Of a stretch of DNA of 64,000 bases, positions 46,201 through 58,200 are shown one piece after another (within the stretch, counting starts at the first letter, position 1; every line of letters begins with the position of its first letter). The notes below the pieces were generated by a model. It saw only the letters and a list, made by a program, of their open reading frames with translations, was not told where the DNA came from and did no database searches. Origin of the DNA: Asterias rubens (Eukaryota > Echinodermata > Asteroidea > Forcipulatida > Asteriidae); NCBI RefSeq assembly GCF_902459465.1, contig NC_047067.1:14272840-14336839 (forward strand), given 5' to 3'. Position numbers and translations under genes: made by a program.

Positions 46201-49200
46201 GTGTCCTGGCCGAGCGGTAAAGAGCACCGAATTCAAACTCTGGTGTTTCTGATCAGCAGAGTGTGGGTTGGAGTACCCAGCCGTGACACTTGTGTCCTTA
46301 GCAAGACACTTGACCATTGCTTTGTCCTTCGGATGGGACGTAAAGCCCTTGGTCCCATTTGTTGTGTAACGCATGTGAAAGAACCCAGTGCACTTATCGA
46401 AAAGAGAAGGGGTTCGCCCCGGTGTTCCTGGCTGTGGCTGCTTTATGCGCCGTAGCACCTTGTAAACCCTTATAAGGTGCTACATAATTGGGTCTCAGAA
46501 TTCATAACTTTCAATAACCTCTCTTTCTGTACAAATGTATATATACTCAGCGCATTGAGCGCCTTGTTGGTAGATACGTGCGCTAAGACTTCGATATTAT
46601 TATTATTGTTATAAAAGCAATTGCGACAGTCCTGCCTGTGTACTTCCAGGCCTGTGATCACTTACTTACCATTTTTCCCCCTTTTTTCTCCCCATTTTTT
46701 TTCCTTCATAACGTCAGCCGAGTCAAGCCTCGCTGATATCAAGAGGACTGGCAGTAAAGTCTACCCATGTGAGGTAAAGTTATAATATGCATGTTATATG
46801 GATGCGACTTTTCTTTATTGTCTTTCTGCTATCGATAAGTGTTTGATATTAAAGGAACACGTTGCCTTGGAACGGACGAGTTGGTCAAAACAAAAGCGTC
46901 TGTAACCGTTTTTTATATAATGCATATGGTTGGGAAGATGTTTTAAAAGTAGAATACAATGATCCACACAAGTTTGCCTCGAAATTGCGTGGTTTTTCTT
47001 CTACTGTGCGAACTAACACGGTCAGCCATTTATGGGAGTCAAAATTTTGACCCCCATAAATGGCCGACGTGTTAGTCGTCGAGGTAAAAGGAAAACCATG
47101 CAATTTCGAGGCATGTTTGTGTGGATCATTGTATTCTACTTTTACAACATCTTTCTACCCATATGCATTTTATAAAAGACGGTTACAAACGCTTTTCAAA
47201 GACCAACTCGACCGATCCAAGGCAATGTGTCCCTTTAACTTCAGCATTTTATTAATTTCTTTTTATAAAGTATTCTTTTAAACAGTTCAAATATGAATTT
47301 TGTAATTTGAAATGGATAATTGCAATGAAACCGCACTGGTGTGTTAAAGGCAGTGGACACTATTGGTAATTACTCAAAATAATTACTAGCATCAAACCTA
47401 ACTTGGTGACGAGTAATGAGAGGTTGGTAGTATAAAACATTGTACGAAACGGCTCCCTCTGAAGTGACATAGTTTTCGAGAAAGAAGTAATTTTCCACGA
47501 ATTTGATTCTGAGACCTCAGATTTAGAATTTGAGGTCCCATCTAAAAGCACACAAATTCGTGTGACAAGGGTGTTTTTTATTTCATTATTATCTCGCAAC
47601 TTCGACGACCAATTGAGCTCAGATATTTACAGATTTGTTATTTTATGCATACGTTGAGACACACCAAGTGAGAAGACTGGTCTTTGACAATTACCAATAG
47701 TGTCCAGAGTCTTTAAGGGCGTCATGGCCGAATGGTCTAGGGCAGTGTCAGACTCAAGTTCTGTAATTTACAGAATGTAGGTTCAAACATTGGCCTTGTC
47801 AGTTGTGACACTTGTGTCCTTGAGCCGGACATGTTATCATAATTGCTTCTCTCCACCCAGGAGTACAAATGGGTACCAGTGAGATCTGGGGAGTAACCTG
47901 CGATGGACTGGCATCCTGTCATCGTGTCTAGGGGAAATAGACTTTCCACTTTTTGTAAAGTTTCGAAATTAATTTAAGTCGTCAATTTTAATCAATCTGA
48001 GGAGAGCTGTAAACTTTGACCTAAATAATGTACATCGATATTGCGCTTTACAAAATGCCTACTTAATATTAGACAGTGCTCTAGAATTGCAAAGGTCTGT
48101 TTTATGCTTGTGCTTTTTTTCATAGAGTTCGGAAAGTACTGAGAATACAGTGTTAACACACAAAATTAATATTCTGTATCCCCGATGCAAGTTTAACATT
48201 GATTAAATCCTTGTTGTACCCGCTGCTAAAACATAGGGTTTCAATGTAGCTACCGGGCAATCACGGTCGTCTAGTTGGTATGACACTGCTCTAGAGTTGT
48301 AAATGTCTTGGGTTAGAATCCCACCAGAGTAATAAGCTTGTGATTTTTATTTTCACATAGCTCGGGAAAGCACTGAGTATACAGTGCTAACACACATGCA
48401 GTGCGGGTAAAACCAGAATTAATATTCCTATTATTATATTATTGTTATTTTCTGATCAGATGCAATGGTGATGACTGCAGCAGCCCACCTTCTGTTCAGT
48501 CAGGCTTCTCTCTCTACTCTTCGGACTCTACGGATAATACAGCTGTAGATGTCAACAGAGGGCTCAATCGATGCTCCAAACTCTTGGCTAACATGTTAGA
48601 CACTGACCAAGGTGGCCCTGTGGAGAGTAAGTTAGCTTATAAATATTGCAGGTATCATCTTCCGATTCCTTTAAGACAAAATATACCTTTGGTTTATGGA
48701 ACCGTTCAAGTGTTTTAACCCCATTGACCCATTTCACCTGACATCATCATCAGAACAATATTCAATGCGCCATACTGGTGGGCAATTTCACTGTGCGTTG
48801 TTTATATATAACTCTATGCTGTGCGTTATGCAGTGAAAGTGCGCATTTTAGGCGACGCGGCGTTAATACACGTAAACTTGCCCACCATCATGGTGAGTGT
48901 GGCATCAGTCGCTGCGTGTGACGCGCGTGCAAGGGGTCGGTGTATTATAATGAAGATGTAATACAATAAAACTAACATGTGAAAATCTCATATGAAAAGG
49001 TCACGTTTTTGATATATTGCCGAAAATCCAGAGTGAAGATGTCTATTCAGGAAGAATAATCTCTTCATCTGAGAAACATCACTGACAGTCACACTTCTCA
49101 GATTCAAATTTTTTATCATAAAAGTGATGTGTTATAACCACATTACAATGTACTTCAAAGTGAAATACTTCTCAAAATGCTTTATACCAACGAAAGCTGT

Positions 49201-52200
49201 TGCTTTCTACGGTATAAACCATTTTGATAAATACTTCACTACTGACAATGACAAGAGCAAGCTAGTCGAAATGTTGAGACCAATCAAGAACTCACTCCGT
49301 GGTAGTTACAACGAGAAGTCCCCTCAATCCACTAAAGCCAAAAGAGTAGTCCCGGCTGACTTCCTACCTTCTGCCCGGGTAAAAGTTTAAAAGCAGGAGA
49401 GCTGTTTTTGAACTTAGAGGTCTCCCAAAAATCAAAAATCTACTCTGCGGTAGTAGAAAATAAAGCAGAAACAAGATCCTAGAAGAACATAATCTGCCAA
49501 TCAAATAGATACACATGTGATGATACCGCAAATCAAATATGCATTGATACCTCATCATGTAATGCCTCAAATCCAGTGTAGCAATTTGGTATTAATATTT
49601 TTCACTGGTATGCTTTTATAGTTGGCAGAGCAACTTACAAACACCAGACACAGAGGCCGAAGACAACCAGCAAAGCTCGCAAAAGTGTGTCCAGTGCTCA
49701 GGAATCCAAACTCACCCAAGGTAGCCGGAAGAAGCCTGGGCAAAATGTCAAGACATCTTCTCATACCAACAAAAGTAGCGCCAAGAATCACAGGAGGAAA
49801 GATGCGCCAACGTCTTCAACATCTGTATCTACTCAGGCCAAACGCAGAGGAGTTGAGACGGCAGAGGCATCCCGAAAAGGGCTGTCATCTGTACATGTCA
49901 TTCCTACTGGTAGTAGCTCTTCGGCAGGTATGTACTTGTGACAGTATTTCGTTTTTGCAAAAGAAGTCGAGGTATTTCCAAAACAAAAAGACTGTCACAT
50001 TGACCCTTGCATGCTTTATTTTCTTTCTTTATAAATGTGCGTTTCGGGACACTTTAACTTACTTTGTCATCCGTTGAACCAGTGCAGCATTTAGTTTAGT
50101 AGTAGACATTTATTTCAATATTGGCAACAACAACAAAAGCATCAAATGTAATACAAGCATTATACAGTCTACAGAATTGAGACATAATTACAACATGGCT
50201 AAAGATACTCCGTTAAGTTATTACCAACATGCAGGGAGAATTTGAAGCATAGTGCTTTTTAAAAATTTACCCTGGGACAGACAAGACTAGGACTAGACAA
50301 GGACAGACAGACGGACGAGACCAGCCAGATAAGTAAATAGGTACATTGTTTTGAGTGAAACAAGATGGTTACAATGACATTTAACAGTTATCACTATTGG
50401 CCTAGTAAATACATATATTTAAGAAAGACGTTTTAATTTTCCTTGAGAAACTTTCAAGCGTGAGGGATTGCTTAATGCTGGTTTGGAGGTTGTTCCAAAA
50501 TATTATACCATTTGAAATAAGACTATTTTTAGAATATGAAGTTCGGCTGAAGTAAATATGAAAATCACCCTTTGATGCACCACGAGTGTTATGTGAATGA
50601 ACTGATGAAGATAGGGTAAACAATCATTTTACAGCAGTTTAGGTGCTCCAACACTGGAGGGTTACCTCCTCTGGTTGCAACCCCCATTTGTACGTTCATA
50701 GTATTCATAACTTTATTTATTTACTTGTTACCAATATTCCTGTAATTTTGTTGTTGTACAAATGGAAATAAAACAAACAAACAAACAAACAAACAAACAA
50801 ACAAACAAACAAACAAACAAACAAACAAACTCTCTTATTGATGAAAATAATGACGAGAAGAACTGTGCACATGTATGACCTCCCCAAAGTGAGAAGAACT
50901 GTGTACATGTATGACCTCCCCCAAGTGAGAAGAACTGTGCACATGTATGACCTCTCCCAAGTGAGAAGAACTGTGTACATGTATGACCTCCCCCAAGTGA
51001 GAAGAACTGTGTACATGTATGACCTCCCCCAAGTGAGAAGAACTGTGTACATGTATGACCTCCCCCAAGTGAGAAGAACTGTGTACATGTATGACCTCCC
51101 CCAAGTGAGAAGAACTGTGTACATGTATGACCTCCCCCAAGTGAGAAGAACTGTGTACATGTATGACCTCCCCAAAGTGAGAAGAACTGTGCACATGTAT
51201 GACCTCCCCCAAGTGAGAAGAACTGTGTACATGTATGACCTCTCCCAAGTGAGAAGAACTGTGTACATGTATGACCTCTCCCAAGTGAGAAGAACTGTGT
51301 ACATGTATGACCTCTCCCAAGTGAGAAGAACTGTGTACATGTATGACCTCCCCCAAGTGAGAAGAACTGTGTACATACGTATGACCTCCCCCAAGTGAGT
51401 GATGTAAGCTGGCAGATGGTCTGGTATATTGAAATGCATCTAAGCCCCAGTGCAATGCCTGCAATGTGGCTACTCCTTACAAAGATCTAATTATCTACTT
51501 GTGGTTAAAGAGGCAGTCTGCTTTAAGTTATTAACGTTATTTGGAGTCTTATATTGTTTTGTTTACTCACCCACAGAGAGATCTGGTGCCAAGCTTGTGG
51601 CTTCAGTCCACAAATTAAATCCCAGGATCAAGTCGCATCCATCAGCTCCAGGATTCCAGGACTGCTTAATGTCCTCTACACCAGAGCTGAGAGAGTCGCC
51701 TTCTAAACTCGGTTCAGCTGAAAGTGCAAAGTCTCTGGAGCGTAATGGCAAACCAGAGGTGCAGAGGTCTGCTAACCCTTTAAGGCTTACGAAATATTCA
51801 GTCGCACCGACCACCCAAGAAGACAAAGTACCTCACAAAATAAGAGGCGAGTCAGTTGAAGAGATTCCAAGAGAAGCAGAGGAATCCTTGGCTTTTGCAA
51901 GATTCTCTGGTAGTAGAGTTCTGGAACCAGATATAGATTACAGGCGAAGGTATCATCAAGGTTCTGTTATTGACAAAAACTTATATCAAGGTCACAGAGA
52001 GGAGAGTTATTCAAACTTGCCAGCCCAAAAGGGTGAACAAAAGGTGGACTCAATGCCAACATACCAAGCAATGAGAAATGGTCCGCGATCTTCCCCCACA
52101 ACACAGCATCCTTCTCTTGTCCCTGTGAGCGATCAAGACTATATCAAGAGGGTTCACCCACCCCTAAAGAACAGTCAAGATATACTCAGAGACCTCGTGC

Positions 52201-55200
52201 AGCAGTTGACAGTCCACAACCAGAGCCACAAACATTCTGACGTCAACACTCAGGATCTTCTACAAGGTTTGATTCAGGACGGTGGTGGGCCTGTCCAGGT
52301 AGACAGACTTGCTGAGGTAGACAGACTTGCTGTCCGGGAAACTGAAGATGTAAACGTGTCGACTGGACGTCACGTAGGGGAAGACCAGCTTCACACTAAT
52401 GAGGGAAGTTGTGTAAAACAAGACACTCGACTAGACGTTGACCAGAACGGCGATCCATCCCTGAGACAGCTCCTGTCTGATTTCAGAAAAATTCACCCCG
52501 TGGTTTCAGTCGGTAGGCGAGAAGAAACAAGTCGGTCAGTTCACCCTGTCCTGGACCCAAGAAGGGTCGACGAAGGACCTGCTGATAGACACACACCAGA
52601 ACTGTTGAGGGGTAATGATAACCTAGTGTCTTCTGAGGAGATGAAAGGTAACGAGGGATCGCCACAACGAGTCACATTTTTAACGCCTTCTAAAGCTCAA
52701 CATGATGAGAATGAGATAGTAGGTCAGGGGTCAACACCTTACCCCCATCAAGATGGCCAGAGAATTCCAACTGTTGAGACAGACATGCAGAACTTGCCAG
52801 TAGGTTAGTACATTTGTTTTTTTTTTCGGGTTTTTTTCAGGCCGTTGGTCCTGTGTGCTTTGTTAAAGAACCCAGTGCTCCTGGTTTGATTGGCTGCGTA
52901 TTGCGCCACAGCACCTTGTAAACCATTGCATGGTGCTACATTATGTTTAAAAGGAGTAGGTCTCAAACATAAGCCCTTTTCGAAACGACGGCGTCTGCGT
53001 TGGATTCAGCTTCAGGCTCCCTTATCTCGTCTGAAGCCCCGACTGAGCGCGTACGCAAAGCACGCACAATTGCCAAAACAACCGCGGGGCCAAGCTAGCA
53101 TCCGGAGCCGAAGCCGTGGTTTCGAAAAGGGTTTCAGTCCCACATACCTTGCAGGTGAAGCGCCTTGAGCGTCACTGAGTCACTGAGTGACGGATATGAA
53201 CGCTATATCAAGTCTATGGAATATTCATTTCAAGTTATCCTCGAGTAAGATGCTTCACTGTAAGTTCTTCTCTTCACACTTCACGAATGGGTACCTGCAA
53301 GAAAGGTAGGGGTTGATTTTGTGGTTGAAAAGCCTTAAAGACACTGGACACTATTGGTAATTGTCAAAGACCAGTCTTGGTGTATCTCAACATATGCCTT
53401 TAAAGTAACAAACCTTGAGCTCAATTGGTCGTCGAAGTTGCAAGATAAGAATGAAAGAAAAATCTCCCTTGTCACACGAAGTTGTGTGCTTTCAGATGCT
53501 TAATTTCGAGACCGCAATTTTTAATTTTGAGGTCTCGAAATCAAATTCGTGGAAAATTACGCCCCTTCAGAGGGAACCGTTTCTCACAATGTTTTATACT
53601 ATCAACCTCTCCCCATTACTCGTTACCAAGTAAGGTTTTATGCTAATAATCGTTTTCAGTAATTACCAATAGTGTCCACTGCCTTTAAGCCTAGCTTTTG
53701 CAAGCTGCTTATCAACCAAAAGGACCTATGGTACATGCACAAAAATAGTTAATGACATGACACTTCAACCCTAGCAGAGTCTTTCTTGAAGGCTATATTC
53801 AATCTGATGATAACTAAACCCTTTACCCCTAACCCTTCCTTTATATCAGAACAAGGCATTTCAAGTCCTCGTAGGAGCTCAGAGCCGTTGTTGATGGACC
53901 CAAGAGGAACGGCTATCAGACAGAGAGCAATGCAGCAAATCACAACTATGAAATATTTGATCAGAGAGCTGCAGGCTGTACTTGCAGACCACGGTAAGTT
54001 CCTGCAAAATTAACATGCCTATGATATTTTTTCACAGGACTCTGAGTATACAGTGCTAACACACATCGGTGTATGGGTAAAAAAAAAAAAAAAAAAGTTT
54101 AACGTCTCTTATAATCGTTGCGGTACCCGCTGCCAAAACATAGGATTTGAAGTGCCTCTAGCTGCCGGGCAACCTCGGTAGCCTGGTTGGTAAGGCACTG
54201 CTCTAGAATTGCAAGGGTCGTGGGTTCGAATCCCACCTGAGTAACATGCCTGTGATATTTTTCCACAGGACTCGGGGAAAGTACTGAGTATACAGTGCTA
54301 ACACACATCAGTTGATGGGAAAAAAATATATAGTATTCTTTGTCCCCGATGCAAATTTAACATCTCTTATTTATAAACTTCAAAGATTTCAATATTTAAA
54401 AGAATGATCCACTTTATGGAGTCAGGAGAAATGGTCTCATGAGATAACAAAAAACAAGTAATGAACACAGGCCTTAAATAACATGGAGGCCAAGGCATCT
54501 GCTCCCTGGTCTCGGCCTTACTGCTCCTTCGGAAGTTTCTCATAGACTTTAGGATGGTCCAATGGAAGTACCCTCTTCGAAGTGAATATTTTCTCAAAAT
54601 GCATTTACTGTCTCAAGCTGCTGTACTTCTTACCAACTAAATTTTTATATTGCTGTTAACTTTCGGAGTCATTAACAAGCGTGTACAGACCCTTTAAAGG
54701 CACTGTACACATTTGGTAATTGTCACAGACCAGTGTTTTCACTTGGTGTATCCCATCATAAGCATAAAATAACAAGCCTGTGAAAATTCGGGCTGAATCG
54801 GTCATCAAACTTGCGAGAAAATGATGTAAAAAAAACCACCCTTTTTGGATGAATTTGTGTGCTTTCAGATAGGAATAAAAGACTTCTAGCTAGAAGTCTT
54901 TTAATGTTTTAGTGAGAAATTACCTCTTTCTCAAAAATTACATTACTTCAGAGGGAGTCGTTTCCCACAATGTTTTATACTGTCATACTATCATACTATT
55001 AAAAACCTAAGTCCTAAGTTAGGACGAGTAACTCGTCAAAACTCGAGATAAGACTCTCCATAGAATTCCATCTTTTACTGAGGCTTCGATCGACTGTACA
55101 TCCCAGATCGTTGACAGATGGTAGTGAAAACGTCAGAGAGCATTTGTTTTTCATTTGTTGCTGAGTGCCATGATCTAGATGGAATGGCGCTATACAAATC

Positions 55201-58200
55201 TGGTTATAATTATTATTATTATTATTATTATCTTATTTGATTTGAAACAGGTGACTTGGAGGTAAATAGGCTGCTGGGTGAAATTGATGAGACATGCAAC
55301 ACTCTCCCATACACAACACAGAAGCAGCTATTAGACCTCAACACGGAGGTCCTGCTAGCTTTCCAGCCTCTGCAATCTGAGAATAGTCAGCTTCGAAGAC
55401 GCCTTCGCATCGTCAATCATCAACTAAAGAGGCGTGAGACGATCGAGAAGGACAAGACTGACGCAGCGACTGTCAGCTTAGAGTGTGAGCTTGTAAATTC
55501 AATCCCTAGATCTGTGAAAATAAAATCAGGAAAATAATAGTACACAATTGGTTAGATTAAAAATGTAATCAATGTTGTTTTGGGGATTAAGATTTTTTTC
55601 TTTCTTTTCTTTTGAAATCCACAAATAATGAAGATGTGACCTACATGTTATCTTAGCTAACATACATGTAACTAAAGGCCTTTTCACACTACAAAAAATT
55701 GGACACGGATACGATCCGGATAATGTTCACTGACCTTTTCACACTACAACTTTTCAACAAGGTGTCGATCCGGATATGGCGCATTATCCGTGTCGAAACC
55801 AACCCTGCCCGGAAGGTGGGTTGATAAATCTCTATCTGTGTCGAAGATTCCAAAACGGATTGAAGGGCGTGTTGTGAACACCTCCGGGTTAATTTTTGAT
55901 CTGTGTTGAGTGTGCATGGCGCCATCCGCGTAAAGAAAAAACGCGTACAAAAGGCGCTGCGTACAAAAGAAAAAGAAACCGCGGCCTGCTTCGACCCGTG
56001 TTAGACCTTGCAGTGTGAAACAGTCTGGATTGAAAGTAACACGTGTAACAAAAACGCTGATTTCGTGCAGAGCTAGTGTGAAAGCGAAGCTGTTTGTATC
56101 CGTGTTGAAATTTTACAGAACCAACATGGACCCTATCCGGATAAAGTTTGACACGGATCGAAGGTGAAAAGGATTTACTATATGTTTCGCTCCTAAGCTA
56201 GGAGCTTCTTCAGACTGGTGACCATGTCCAATGCTGTACTGCCTTGTTTACTTTTTTTTGTGGTCATAGAGGGCGTTGTAGGCGTGTTTGGGACTAGTTG
56301 ATCATAAATGTTCTGGATTTTGCATGCCCCGTCTTTGAAAGTGTTCTACCCCTGCTTCTGATCCAAATTAAAAATCATTCCTCCATTACTGAGCAACGAC
56401 CACGTTGCAGCCATCAACCACAGAATAAAGTGGCCGATGCCATGGTCTGACACAGAACCTTGCAAAACCACTAGATGGCTTAGGGAGGCCATTTGGATCG
56501 GACGCAGGGGGAAGAACACTCTCAACATAGATCTTTGGGCATACAAGCTCCAGAACATTTATGACCAATTAGTCCACACCAGGCCTACAATGCCCTCTAT
56601 GACCCCCAAGAAAGGGTGTAAAAGGCAGTTGAGCGTTGGACATGGTCACCAGTCTGAAGAAGCTCCTAGCTAAGGAGTGAAATGGCAGAACTAAAATAAA
56701 CCACATTATATTTGAAATTGAAAAAATTAACCACTTAATCCATGATTATAAACAATCCAGATGATTTTATTAAATTAATTTTCTTTTTTTGTTTTACACC
56801 CAAGTGCTGACAACTCAGGCTCTCAACGCCAATCTTCAAAAACAGCTTCGGGAGGAGAGGCGAGAAAAAGAGGAACTTCTGAAATCCAAACTTGAACTGA
56901 GTAAAACACTGGATGAGAAGGAACAACAGCACAAGGATATGCTCAGGATCATGGACGACAAGGTTTGAGGACATCTGACAAATATACTTTTTCAGAAAAA
57001 AAACATTACAACCAGCTTTATCCCTTAACCCTTTCATGCCGCATTTTTGTTTATTGATAAGTTGATCGTCTGTCCACATGAGCTTCTTACTTGTTTAATA
57101 TGATGAACTTCTTGCTTGTTTAGTATGCAAATGGCGACCCCCCCAAAAAAAAAAAAAACCAGGTCACAATGTCACCCTCAAGAGTCCTGTTTCCCATTCT
57201 GAAAACTATGTGGCTGTGCAGTCTTTATTTTTCCTTTTACAACTATTTTTTCTTGAAGTGATGTATATGAGCGCTTTATAAGAAGCCACTATCGTTAATA
57301 TTAGAATGATTTCAAATCTTGATTTGTTTGTATTACTCAATAGGACACAAATTTGCTGAAATCTCGCCAGGATTGCATCAAGGAGTTACAAGAGTTGCGT
57401 AGTGCGCGTACCGACTTGCAATCGCGCGTCGGCTATCTTGAGCTACAGGTAGAGGGCACCAACAAAGAAACTAAAATTCTGCAACTGAGTCTGGATCAGC
57501 GAGACAAAGAGATTACAAGATTGAAGAATCTTACACAGTGAGTACATTCTGTCCAGATGGATCGTTCAGATTGCTGTAGGTTTAATCATAGCCTCAAATC
57601 CCTAAGCCTAGGATTAAATCTTCTTTAAAGGCAGTGAACACTATTGGTAATTACTCAAAATAATTATTAGCATAGAACCTTTCTTGGTGACGAGTAATGG
57701 GGAGAGGTTGATGGTCTAAAACATTGTGAGAAACGGCTCCCTCTGAAGTGACGTAGTTTTCGAGAAAGAAGTAATTTTCCACGATTTTGATTTCGTGACC
57801 TTATAATTAGATTTTGAGGTCCAGAAATCAAGCATCCGAAAGCACAACTTTGTGTGACAAGGGTGTTTTTTCTTTCATTATTATCTTGCAACTTCAATGA
57901 CCATTTGAGCTCAAATTTTCACAGGTTTGTTATTCTATGCATATGTTGAGATACATGATGTGAGTAGATTGGTCTTTGACATTTACCAATAGTGTCCAGT
58001 GTCTTTAAGGATTAGATGCCTCTGTGTGACCATCTTAAAAATAATTTTATTCACAGCAATGTTTTTGCTTGGTCCAAGTGCACCATTTAAAGGCGCTAGG
58101 ATGTGCTAACATGCCTGTGTGCATTGGACCACATTGCCTCGGATCGGACATGTGGGTCTATAAAAAGCGGTTGTAACCGTTTGTTATGAAATGCATATGT

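Noticed and set aside
31965..48340. tRNA genes suggested by A- and B-box sequences
   Set aside because: Each occurrence is followed by the same SINE body, and the cloverleaf stems are not closed; they are tRNA-derived SINE heads.
50838..51405. CRISPR-like array of evenly spaced repeats
   Set aside because: The 36-bp units are directly adjacent with no unique spacers, and the DNA is eukaryotic.
50717..51464. Open frames of 186-240 codons over the 36-bp array
   Set aside because: They exist in several frames on both strands purely because the unit is a stop-free multiple of three; they lie within an intron and have no splice or start context.
55485..55495. Alternative donor at 'gagcttg|taaatt' for CCDC14 exon 8
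   Set aside because: It would lead to a stop in exon 9; the donor GAGT|gtgagc at 55484 keeps the frame and reproduces the conserved L-E-L…Q-x-L-N pattern.
56386..56568. Minus-strand frames at the Penelope-like remnant
   Set aside because: They are shadows of the plus-strand endonuclease frame.
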